A stretch of DNA of 40,544 bases from Paramoeba atlantica (lineage: Eukaryota > Discosea). Positions 32,269 to 40,544 of the stretch are shown piece after piece; within the stretch, counting starts at the first letter, position 1, and every line of letters begins with the position of its first letter. Location of the stretch: assembly GCA_977017575.1 (NCBI GenBank), contig CDRNVI010000213.1:1-40544 (forward strand), read 5' to 3'. Under the pieces are notes generated by a model. The model ran no database searches, had not been told where the DNA came from, and worked only from the letters and a program-made list of their open reading frames with translations. Position numbers and translations under genes: made by a program.

Positions 32269-34584
32269 TTATTTCCAAAATTCAATTGACTTCTTCTCCC
32301 AATCAGAAACAATAATTGATCCAAATGAATCAACAACAACCCCATTCGGATAATTCATGCGATCTCCACCAAACGAAAAAAGAAATGTTCCATCTTTCTC
32401 AAACACACTCACTCTTCCATTTCCTGAATCACAAACAACAATTCTACCTTCCCCATCAACATCAACACCTTTTGGACCATTGAATTGAGAAGGACCTGAA
32501 CCTTTTGTTCCAAAACATCGAATAAAATTCCCTTCAATATCCATCACTTGAATCCGATGATTCCCAGAATCACAAACAACAATATTCCCATCTCCATCAA
32601 CTCCAACACCGTTTGGTTGATTAAATTGACTTTCAGAAGAACCAAATGAACCAAAAGAATGAAGAAAAGATCCATCATTATCAAACACTTGAATTCGATC
32701 ATTTCCAGAGTCAGCAACAATAATTCTACCTTCTTCATCCACATCCACACCACATGGTTCATAAAACTGACCATCTTCAGAACCAACCAATCCAAAAGAT
32801 TTGATCAATTCTCCTTCTTTGTTTAAGATTACAACTCGAAAATCTTGAGAATGATCAAGAACAACAATTTGATCATTCAATCCAATTGAAACATCAACAG
32901 GATCCAACTGAAGTGAATCAATTGTTTTCTGAATTGTTGATTCAATCATCTCATTTCCTTCTTTATCTCTCACACTCAATCCCTCTTCACAAATAAAAAT
33001 ATTCCCATCACTGTTCACACTCACTCCAAAAGGTACATTCTCCAAAGGAAAAGAAGAAACAAAACGAAAAGAATCACCACCACCATCACAACAAATCACT
33101 CCTTTCTTTGGTTTGAGTAATCCAACAACACCTCCTTCAAAAACAATATCATTTGCAGTTTGAAGAAGAGTTGAAAAAAGTTGATCATCAAAAAAGAGAG
33201 AAAGATCACAATCAGTTGTTGTTGTTGTTGTTGTTGGTGTGTTGGATAAACGAATGATTGAATCTTTTCTGATTCTCAAATCTTCTTTCTCTAATTCTAT
33301 TTCTTTCTTTTCAATTCTTTTCTTTTCTAATTTCTCTTCTAATTCTTTCATTTCTTTTTCAATTCTTTTTCTTTTCTTTTCAATCCAAATCAATCTTTTC
33401 TCCAATTTATCTCCAATCTTTAAAACTTCATCCCTTTTCTCCAAAATACTTTCTTCAATTGATTTCACTTTCTTTCTGTGATCATCATGTGTTTCAAGAA
33501 TACAACGAGTACAAACAAAAGAAGAACATTGAAAACAATATCCACAAATTGTTTCAGATGGGTGTTTTGAACATTCTCTCTTCTTCAAATTCTCCAATCC
33601 CATCACTCCCACCACCCCTCCCTCCTCTTCCAATCTTCTTCTTCCACCTCCTCCCTCAACACCATCTCTTTCACATCGTTTGTGATTTTGAGAGAAAATA
33701 GTTGAAGTGTGAGATGGATCACAAGAATCACAAATAAACATGTTACAAAGAGGACAAAACATTCGAGTTTGTTTTCCACACGTTTCAAAATTCGCACATT
33801 TTGATCCACCATCTCCTGTTGTTTTGTTTTTCAAAAAACATGTTTTTTCAACTGTTGAAATAACCTTTCTCTCAAAAAAAGAAAAAAAAGAAAAAAAGAG
33901 AGGAAGAGAGGAAAGTTAGAGTTCAAAAATGGAGAAAAAAACGGAGAAACCTGAAGTTGGTTGTTGGGATAAAGAAATCAAATTTGAAGAAAGAAGAACA
34001 TCAATCGTTTCTGGAATCAAATAATTCATCGAAAGTGTTTCAACGCTTTCACATTCGTTCATTTCTCTACAAACTGGACATTTCACTCCTTTCAAAGAGG
34101 GAGAAGAAGAGGAAGAAGAAGGAGAGGAAGAAGAAGAAGAAGAAGAGGAAGGATTTTGAAGAAAGAGTTTGTTGAGACAAAGAGAACAAAAAGAAAGACC
34201 ACAACAAGGTAACAACCTTGGTTCTTTTTCCCAACTCATCAATTCCAAACATATTCCACATTCAAATCTTTTCTTTTTCTCTTCTTCTTCCTTTCTCCTT
34301 CTTTTTATCGCCATTTCTTTTCTTTCTCTTTCTTCCTCTCCTTCTCCTTCATTTTGTCCCACTTGTTGTTCTCTCTTTCCAAGAACATCTTCACTTCTTC
34401 TTTCTCTTTGTTCTTTTTCATCATCATCATTATCTCCAATCACAACAACAACAACATCACCACAATCTGTTGTTTGATCTTCTTTCTCTTTCTTTCCTCT
34501 TTTGGTTTTTCTCTTTTTCTCACTTTCTAATTCTATTCCTTGTTCTCCTCCTCCTCTCTTTCTCTTTTCTCTTTTTTCACTCAT
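32269..34584 (-). CDS. T10: complete TRIM-NHL-like protein
   Basis: On the minus strand exon 1 is 34584-33951, the intron 33950-33816 (135 bases), exon 2 33815-32269; 726 residues, uninterrupted, the longest copy. The start is MSEKREKRKR; the frame stays open for about 150 codons upstream, but that stretch is Phe/Leu/Ser-rich leader DNA. Long acidic N-terminus, RING with serine tract, B-box 1 (CANFETCGKQTRMFC), glycine-rich linker, B-box 2, coiled coil, threonine run, six blades ending IEFWK. Variable residues: blade 3 DSGNDR, blade 4 DSGNHR, blade 5 DSGNGR. Exon 1 and promoter match T5. Confidence 0.93.
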
Positions 34585-34969
34585 TTTGTCTCTCTTCTCT
34601 CTGTGTGGACAAAAGAAATCAATCAACAAAAAAAAGAAAGAAAAGAAAAGAAAAAGAAAAAAAAAACAAACAATCTCTTTCACCAAATTTGAGAAAATAA
34701 AGATCAAAGAAAAAGAACAAACAAAAACACCTTCCCAAAAGAATGAACTCAAAAGAGATAGAGTGCGAAGAGTGTGAGAGAAGAGGATCAAAATGTGATT
34801 GTTCAAAAACACACACAAAAAAACAAGAGAGAGATGGAGAGGAAGAGGGAGAAAGATATCCTCTCTGAAAGAAAAGAAAAGAAATGTGAGAGAGGGAAAA
34901 AAACAATCAAAAAAATCATCACACACAAAATAAAAAATCAAAAGAAATGGATGAAAAAAAATGAAAATT

Positions 34970-35011
34970 GAAAAATGAAAAATGAAAAATGAAAAATGAA
35001 AAATGAAAATG
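34970..35011. repeat. Tandem heptamer repeat (GAAAAAT)n
   Basis: Five to six copies of GAAAAAT in the T10 upstream region. The T13 leader has a related hexamer array in inverted sense. Confidence 0.85.
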
Positions 35012-35567
35012 AAACCAAAAAGTATCCCCACTCAAAGAGACTCTGCTGATACCCCAAAACAAAAATGAAATGAGTGAACAATCAAGAAAATAGAGATGTC
35101 TCCCACACAAACCCACAAAGACACAAGAAGAGAGAGAGAAAGAGGTTTTCTGATAATTTTGTTTTTTCAATAAATTGAGATAAAAAAAAAGAGAAAAAAG
35201 AAGAAAAATGAAAATACAAACATCTCTCTCTCAAAAAGTGAGGAAAGGATTTTTCGTTTCAAAGAAAGAGAAGAGAAGAGAAAAAGAGTCTCTCTCTCTC
35301 CCAAAAACAAAAACTCTCAAAGAAGAGATTCTCCAAAAATGAAAACACCACCAAAGAAGAAGAAGAAGAAGAAGAAGAAAGAGAAAAATCCAAACGAAAA
35401 TATGAGAGAGAATGAGATCCCAAAAAACCAAAAACCTCAAAAAAGAACAACCCCAAAAAAGAGAGGCACAAGAAACGAAATGAGAGAGAGAGAGAGAAAG
35501 GAGAGAGAAGAGAGAAGAGAGGGAAGAACGAAAAGAAAAAGTTTTTGGTGTGTTTTTGTGATATTTT

Positions 35568-35595
35568 TTTCAGAGGTTTAAAAAGTTTTGAATCC
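35568..35595 (+). promoter_or_regulatory. Shared divergent-promoter motif, instance 4
   Basis: TTTCAGAGG followed by TTTAAAAAGTTTTGAATC, pointing toward T11, about 900 bases upstream of its ATG. The preceding GTTTTTGGTGTGTTTTTGTG also matches instances 1 and 2. Confidence 0.5.
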
Positions 35596-36491
35596 TCTTT
35601 TCGTACCCTTCCTTTTTTTCTCTTTTTTTCTGTTTTTCTTCTTTCTTTGTCTCTCTTGTTCTTTTGTTCTTCTTTCTTTGTCTCTTCTCTTGTTCTTTCT
35701 TTCTTTCTGTTTTTTTTTCCTTTTGTTCTGTCTCTGTCTCTCTCTTGATTTCAGTTCTCGTTGAATCTCTTTTTTTGAGTTTTTGTTGTTCCTCTTTTTG
35801 GACGACATCCTCTTTTATTTTTGTTTCTTCTCTTCTTCCCATCTTTCTGCTGTTTCTCTTCTTTGCTGAGATTCTGTTTTGTGCTCCTCTCTCTCTCTCT
35901 CTTCTCTCTCTCTTGTATTTCATTTGGACATTTCATTTTGGTTCTGATTTGCCTCACAGTTTTGATTTCTTTCAGAGTCTTCTTTTTTCTCATTTTTTTA
36001 TCCATTTTTTGCCATTTTTCATTTTTGTGTTTTCCTCTCTTCTCTTTTTCTCTTTCTCCTCTCTTTCTCTCTTTCTCTTTTTTGGATCTTTTGTTGACAA
36101 GGTTTTTCTCTCTCTCTTTTGTGAATTATTCAGGCTTTCTTTTGTTGTTGTTGTTGTTGTGTGGGGTGTTGTGGATTGTGATTTAGGAGGAGTCTCTGGA
36201 CATTTTCGTTTTCTTCTTCTCCCTCTTTTACTGCTCGTTTTTTTGTATCCTCTCTCTTTTTTTTTGGAAATTTTGAGAAAAAGGTTTTTATTTTTATTTT
36301 TATTTTGATAATCTTCTTTTTTCTTGTTTTTATGTGTGTGTGTTTTATCAGTTTGTTCTCTTTTTGTTGTGTGTTGTGGTTATTGATTATTTATTGTTTC
36401 ACCCAGAGATCTTTCATCTATTTGACTTGTTTGTTCTTCTCTTTTCAAAAGTTGTTTCTATTTTTGTTGTTGGGTGGGACGTGAAAACAAA

Positions 36492-37690
36492 ATGAGTGAA
36501 GGAAAAAAAGGAGAGAAAAAGAGAGGAGGAATAGAGATTGTGGAGAGTGAGAATGAGAAAGAGAAACGAAAAACAAGAAAAGAAAAGAAAGAAGAACAAT
36601 CTGGTGATGATGATGATGATGAAAGTGATGTTGGAGAAGAACAAGAAATAGGAGATCAAGAACAACAAAGAAAAGAGCGAGAGGAAGAAGGAGAAAGAGA
36701 ACAAGAAGAAGAGATGATGAAAAGAAGAAGAAAGGAAGAAGAAGAGAAAAAGAAAAGATTTGAATGTGGAATATGTTTGGAATTGATGAATTGGGAAAAA
36801 GAACCAAGGTTGTTACCTTGTTGTGGTCTTTCTTTTTGCTCTCTTTGTCTTAACAAACTCTTACTTCTTCAAAACCCTTCTTCATCTCCTTCTTCTTCAC
36901 CCTCTTGCTCTTCTTCACCCCCTTCTTCTTCCCAACAATCAACTTCGGGTTTCTTCTTCTTTTTTTTTGATTTTTTTTTTCTTTTTCTTTTTTCTTTTTT
37001 CATTGTTACTCTTCTTGTTGTTTTTGAATTATTTGAACTTTTTTTAAACAACAAAAAAAATTAGGAGAAGTTCGATGTGTGAATTTCGAAACGTGTGGAG
37101 AACAAACTCAAATGTTTTGTTCTGATTGTAAAGTCTTTATTTGTGATTCTTGTGATCATTCTTCTCACTCCTCTTCTATTTTCTCTCGAAATCACAAACG
37201 ATGTGAAAGAGATGGTGTTGAGGGAAGAGGTGGAAGAAGAAGATTGGAAGAGGAGGGAGGGGTGGTGGGAGTGGGATTGGAGAATTTGAAGAAGAGAGAA
37301 TGTTCAAAACACCCATCTGAAACAATTTGGGGATATTGTTTTCAATGTTCTTCTTTTGTTTGTATTCGTTGTATTCTTGAAACACATGATGATCACAATG
37401 AGAAAGTGAAATCAATTGAAGAAAGTATTTTGGAGAAGAGGAATGAAGTTGTAAAGATTGGAGATAAATTGGAGAGAAGATTGATTGATAAAAACCTGAT
37501 TGATTGGAGAAAGAGATCAAATTTGAAGAAAGAAGAACATCAATTGTTTCTGGAATCAAATAATTCATCGAAAGTGTTTCAACGCTTTCACATTCGTTCA
37601 CTTCTCTACAAACTGGACATTTCACTCCTTTCAAAGAAAGAAGAAGAAGAAGAAGAGGAAGAGGAAGAGGAGGAAGAAGAAGGATTTTGA
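36492..37690 (+). pseudogene. T11: TRIM-NHL-like copy with half a RING, cut off in the coiled coil by an inverted junction
   Basis: Exon 1 is 36492-36948 and exon 2 starts at 37065. Two lesions are seen. In exon 1 the serine tract joins directly to QQSTS at the exon end: the second RING cysteine pair and about 45 residues after it are gone, in frame, leaving the donor phase intact. In exon 2, B-boxes 1 and 2 are complete, but at about 37487-37495, just inside the coiled coil (DKLERRLID), the sequence switches to the reverse strand of the T12 exon 1. The frame stays open through this antisense DNA (KNLIDWRKRSNLKKEEHQ, then a glutamate run) to a stop at 37690, giving a chimeric 360-residue reading. 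No propeller remains. Confidence 0.87.
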
Positions 37691-38093
37691 AGAAGAAAGA
37701 GTTTGTTGAGACAAAGAAAACAAAAAGAAAGAGCACAACAAGGTAACAACCTTGGTTCTTTCTCCCAATTCATTAACTCCAAACATATTCCACATTCAAA
37801 TCTTTTCTTTTTCTCTTCTTCTTCCTTTCTTCTTCTTTTCATCACCTCTTCTTCTCTTTCTCTCTGTTCTCCTTCTTCATTTTGTTGTTCTCTCTTTCCA
37901 AGAACATCCTCACTTCTTCTTTCTCTTTCTTCTTTTTCATCATCATCTTTCTTAATCACAACAACATCATCCTTGCGATCTGTTGGATGTCCTTCCTCCT
38001 CTTTCTTTCCTCTTTTGGTTTTTCTCTTTTTCTCAGTTTCTAATTCTGATTTCTTTGTTCCTTCTTCTCCCCCTCCTCTCTTTTTTCACTCAT
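37491..38093 (-). pseudogene. T12: RING-exon fragment of a TRIM-NHL gene
   Basis: On the minus strand only exon 1 survives, from MSEKRE at 38093 to the donor (CAATCAG then GTTTTTAT) near 37494, after which T11 sequence begins in the opposite sense. The N-terminal part is out of frame (a stop appears after about 17 codons, while the later frame EVMKRRRKEEE is good), and the serine tract carries a further shift so that SLKGVKCPVC lies in another frame from the first RING half. The RING core reads CCALSFCFLC. Closest to T5, T10 and T13 in exon 1. Exon 2 is entirely missing. Confidence 0.85.
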
Positions 38094-38351
38094 TATTTGT
38101 CTCTCTCTGTGTGGGGAAAAGAGATCAATCAAACAAGAAGAAGAAGAAGAAAAGGGAGTTTAAAAATAGGTGGATGAACCAAAAGAAAAGAAAAGAAAAG
38201 AAAAATACAAACATCTCTCAAAAAGACAGGAAAGGATAACAGAAAAAAAGAGAGGAAGAGAGAGACGCAAAATCTCTGACAACTATCCAAAGACATCCAA
38301 TTTTTTCTTGGGTTGTGAGAAAAACAAGAGAGAAGAGAAAGAGAGAGAAGA

Positions 38352-38491
38352 AGACTGAGAAGAGGGAGGAAAGAAGGAAAGAAGAAGAAGGGATTGAGAA
38401 GAAGAGAAAGAGACAGAGAGAGAGAAAGGTCCCAAACGAAGACACAGAAGAGAGAAGAGAGGAAAAAGAAAAAAACAAAAAAAAAAGAAGG
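38352..38491 (+). repeat. Left arm of a perfect 140-base inverted repeat
   Basis: Starts AGACTGAGAAGAGGGAGG and ends in an A-run then GAAGG. By eye its reverse complement matches 38671-38810 at every base, including homopolymer lengths. Confidence 0.9.
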
Positions 38492-38640
38492 GATACTTTT
38501 TCTCCAAAGCGGTTTCCAAAAACTCAAAAAGAGATCAAAGAGACAAGACAGTCAAAGAAAGAGGACAAACGAAAAACGAGAGAGTGAGGGAAGAAAAGGA
38601 AACAGAACAACAAAAGAAAAAAGAAAGGGTCTGAAAAGAC

Positions 38641-38666
38641 GATTCAAAACTTTTTAAACATCTGAA
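38641..38666 (-). promoter_or_regulatory. Shared divergent-promoter motif, instance 5
   Basis: On the minus strand the core is TTTAAAAAGTTTTGAATC, preceded by TTTCAGATG. It lies in the loop of the 140-base inverted repeat, five bases from the right arm. Confidence 0.5.
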
Positions 38667-38670
38667 AAAA

Positions 38671-38810
38671 CCTTCTTTTTTTTTTGTTTTTTTCTTTTTC
38701 CTCTCTTCTCTCTTCTGTGTCTTCGTTTGGGACCTTTCTCTCTCTCTGTCTCTTTCTCTTCTTCTCAATCCCTTCTTCTTCTTTCCTTCTTTCCTCCCTC
38801 TTCTCAGTCT
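38671..38810 (-). repeat. Right arm of the perfect 140-base inverted repeat
   Basis: Partner of 38352-38491, with a 179-base spacer. Part of this arm (TTCTGTGTCTTCGTTTGGG) also occurs in the T9 leader near 29390, so the right arm is probably the original and the left arm the inverted copy. Confidence 0.9.
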
Positions 38811-39098
38811 CTCTCGTTTTCGTTTGTACCTCTCATTTTGTTTGGAGGGTCTTCTCAGTCTTCTTCTCTCTTCTCTTCTCTCTTGTTGTCTTCTTTTCTT
38901 TGCGGTTTTTGGTTTTTTGGATCTCTTCTTCACCTTTTTTTTGTTTATTTTTTGTCCAAAGTTTTGTATTTTTCTTCTTTTTGAAAAAAATTTTGTCAGA
39001 ACCTCATTCCTCCTCACTCTCTCAAAAGATTAGTTTTTCTCCATTTGTCCCTCTTTTTATTACTTTTGTGGCTTTGGTTCTCTTTTCTGTTGGTTTGA

Positions 39099-39144
39099 TT
39101 TTCATTTTCATTTCATTTTCATTTTCATTTTCATTTTCATTTTC
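39099..39144. repeat. Tandem hexamer repeat (TTTTCA)n in the T13 leader
   Basis: About seven imperfect then perfect copies of TTTTCA just upstream of the T13 start. Confidence 0.85.
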
Positions 39145-39176
39145 CTCCATTAATCTCTTTTCCCGCACAGATCAAA

Positions 39177-40544
39177 ATGAGTGAAAATAGAGGAAAGAGA
39201 AAGAGAGGAAAGAGAACAGTGGAAACTGAGAAAAAGAGAAAAACCAAAAGAGGAAAAAAAGAGAAAGAAGAACAAACAACAGATTGTGGTGATGAACAAC
39301 AAAATGAAGGAGAAGGAGAAGAAGAGGTGATGAAAAGAAGAAGAAAGGAAGAAGAAGAGAAAAAGAAAAGATTTGAATGTGGAATATGTTTGGAATTGAT
39401 GAATTGGGAAAAAGAACCAAGGTTGTTACCTTGTTGTGGTCTTTCTTTTTGCTCTCTTTGTCTTAACAAACTCTTTCTTCTTCAAAATCCTCCTTCTTCT
39501 TCCTCTTCCTCTTCTTCTTCTTCTTCCTCTTCTTCTTTGAAAGGAGTGAAATGTCCAGTGTGTCGAGAAATGAACGAATGTGAAAGCGTTGAAACACTTT
39601 CGATGAATTATTTGATTCCAGAAACAATTGATGTTCTTCTTTCTTCCAATTTGATTTCTTTCTCCCAACAATCAACTTCAGGTTTTTACTTTTTCCTCCA
39701 ACTATTTTTTGGATTTTTTTCTTTTTTTTACTCTTGCCGTTTTTTTTTGGGGTGATTTGAAGTGAGACTCAAGACCACCCACCCTGTCACCTTCACTGAT
39801 TTAGTTTCTTATTTTTCTATAAACATAAAAAACAAAGCAGGAGAAGCTGTTGAAAGAAGATGTGTGAATTTTGAGACATGCAGAGAACAAACTCGAATGT
39901 ATTGTTCTGATTGTAAAGTCTTTATTTGTGATTCTTGTGATCCATCTCACTCTTCTTCTATTTTCACTCGAAATCACAAACAATTTGAAAGAGATGGTGT
40001 TGAGGGAGGTGGAAGAAGAAGAAGATTGGAAGAGGAGGGGGTGATGGGAGTGGGATTGGAGAATTTGAAGAAGAGAGAATGTTCAAAACACCCATCTGAA
40101 ACAATTTGTGGATACTGTTTTCAATGTTCTTCTTTTGTTTGTACTCGCTGTATTCTTAAAACACATGATGATCACATAAAGAAAGTGAAATCGATTGGAG
40201 AAAGTATTTTGGAGAAGAGAAATGAAGTTGTAAAGATTGGAGATAAATTGGAGAAAAGATTGATTTTGATTGAGGAAGAAAGAAAAAGAATTGAAGAAGA
40301 AATGAAAGAATTAGAAGAGAAATTAGAAAAGAAAAGAATTGAAAAGAAAGAAATAGAATTAGAGAAAGAAGATTTGAGAATAAGAAAAGATTCAATTATT
40401 CGTTTATCCAACACACCAACAACAACAACAACAACTGATTGTGATGTTTCTCTCTTTTTTGATGATCAACTTTTTTCAACTCTTCTTCAAACTGCAAATG
40501 ATATTGTTTTTGAAGGAGGTGTTGTTGGATTACTCAAACCAAAG
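39177..40544 (+). CDS. T13: TRIM-NHL-like protein, 3' end beyond the window
   Basis: Exon 1 is 39177-39681 (phase 1 end), the intron 39682-39840, exon 2 from 39841 and open to the last base. Visible parts: a short N-terminus (MSENRGKRKRGKR), RING with a long serine tract and CPVCREMNECE, B-box 1 (CVNFETCREQTRMYC, with Arg where most copies have Gly, as in T4), B-box 2, coiled coil, threonine run and the start of the propeller lead-in (FFDDQLFSTLLQTA). The intron end and B-box 1 are closest to T4, while exon 1 is closest to T10, suggesting exchange between subfamilies. The blades cannot be judged. Confidence 0.9.

Larger units (their letters stand above)
34585..36491. promoter_or_regulatory. 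Head-to-head promoter region of T10 and T11
   Basis: The longest spacer, about 1.9 kb, without a supportable gene. Purine-rich to about 35540, pyrimidine-rich afterwards. The T10 side matches T5 upstream DNA; the part next to the flip matches T6 upstream DNA; the T11-proximal 400 bases match the T1 and T3 leaders (GTGATTTAGGAGGAGTCTCT, and GAGATCTTTCATCTATTT before the start). Confidence 0.55.
38094..39176. promoter_or_regulatory. Head-to-head region of T12 and T13
   Basis: No gene supported. It contains a perfect 140-base inverted repeat (separate entries), the shared motif at 38641-38666, and a T/C-rich leader for T13 that ends in CCCGCACAG, a probable splice acceptor eight bases before the ATG-containing AAAATGAGTG. 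T13 therefore probably has a 5' untranslated intron. Confidence 0.55.

Noticed and set aside
34585-35031. N-terminal extension of T10 with many apparent membrane segments
   Set aside because: Upstream leader DNA without a stop by chance; the start shared with T5 and T12 (MSEK) is at 34584.
2289-40544. CRISPR array or bacterial repeat system because of regular repeats
   Set aside because: The repeats are protein-coding NHL blades and microsatellites with eukaryotic introns; no spacer-repeat pattern.
1-40544. tRNA or rRNA genes
   Set aside because: I saw no convincing cloverleaf boxes or rRNA-like stretches on either strand.

Overview
The window comes from a nuclear genome of a eukaryote. Genes carry short GT-AG introns (57 to about 150 bases), start at plain ATG codons without bacterial ribosome sites, and lie in very T/C-rich or A/G-rich non-coding DNA. 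The gene density, short introns and simple-sequence content suggest a unicellular eukaryote, but nothing here fixes the lineage.

Almost the whole window is one expanded family of TRIM-NHL-like genes. I count thirteen copies, called T1 to T13 here (T13 runs off the right edge), plus a small 3'-end remnant. A complete copy has two coding exons. Exon 1 holds an acidic/basic N-terminus and an unusual all-cysteine RING split by a poly-serine tract. A phase-1 intron follows. Exon 2 holds two B-box zinc fingers, a coiled coil and a six-bladed NHL beta-propeller. Copies with open frames are T4, T7, T8, T9 and T10, and T13 as far as it is seen. T3 is open but has lost one blade. T2 has one homopolymer frameshift. 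T1, T5, T6, T11, T12 and the remnant are broken, truncated or rearranged.

Layout, left to right: two unrelated unrecognised host genes (3-690, 850 onward); T1 (+), remnant (-), T2 (+), T3 (-), T4 (+), a block of foreign-looking sequence (about 16048-16856), T5 (-), T6 (+), T7 (-); a small housekeeping island with a LUC7 splicing-factor gene (+) and a 14-3-3 gene (-); then T8 (-), T9 (+), T10 (-), T11 (+), T12 (-), T13 (+). The TRIM-NHL copies alternate strand without exception, so every neighbouring pair is head-to-head or tail-to-tail. All five head-to-head TRIM pairs share an 18-base motif at the point where the top strand flips from purine-rich to pyrimidine-rich. Seven 3' flanks share a second conserved block.

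The most interesting signal is the pattern of variation. Scaffold residues and coiled-coil DNA are nearly identical between copies, while the same few residues in each propeller blade differ in almost every copy. This is what a repertoire of recognition proteins would look like: constant RING/B-box/coiled-coil effector modules joined to a propeller with a diversified face. The function as an immune or self/non-self recognition system is inference; the repeat structure and the variable positions are visible directly.
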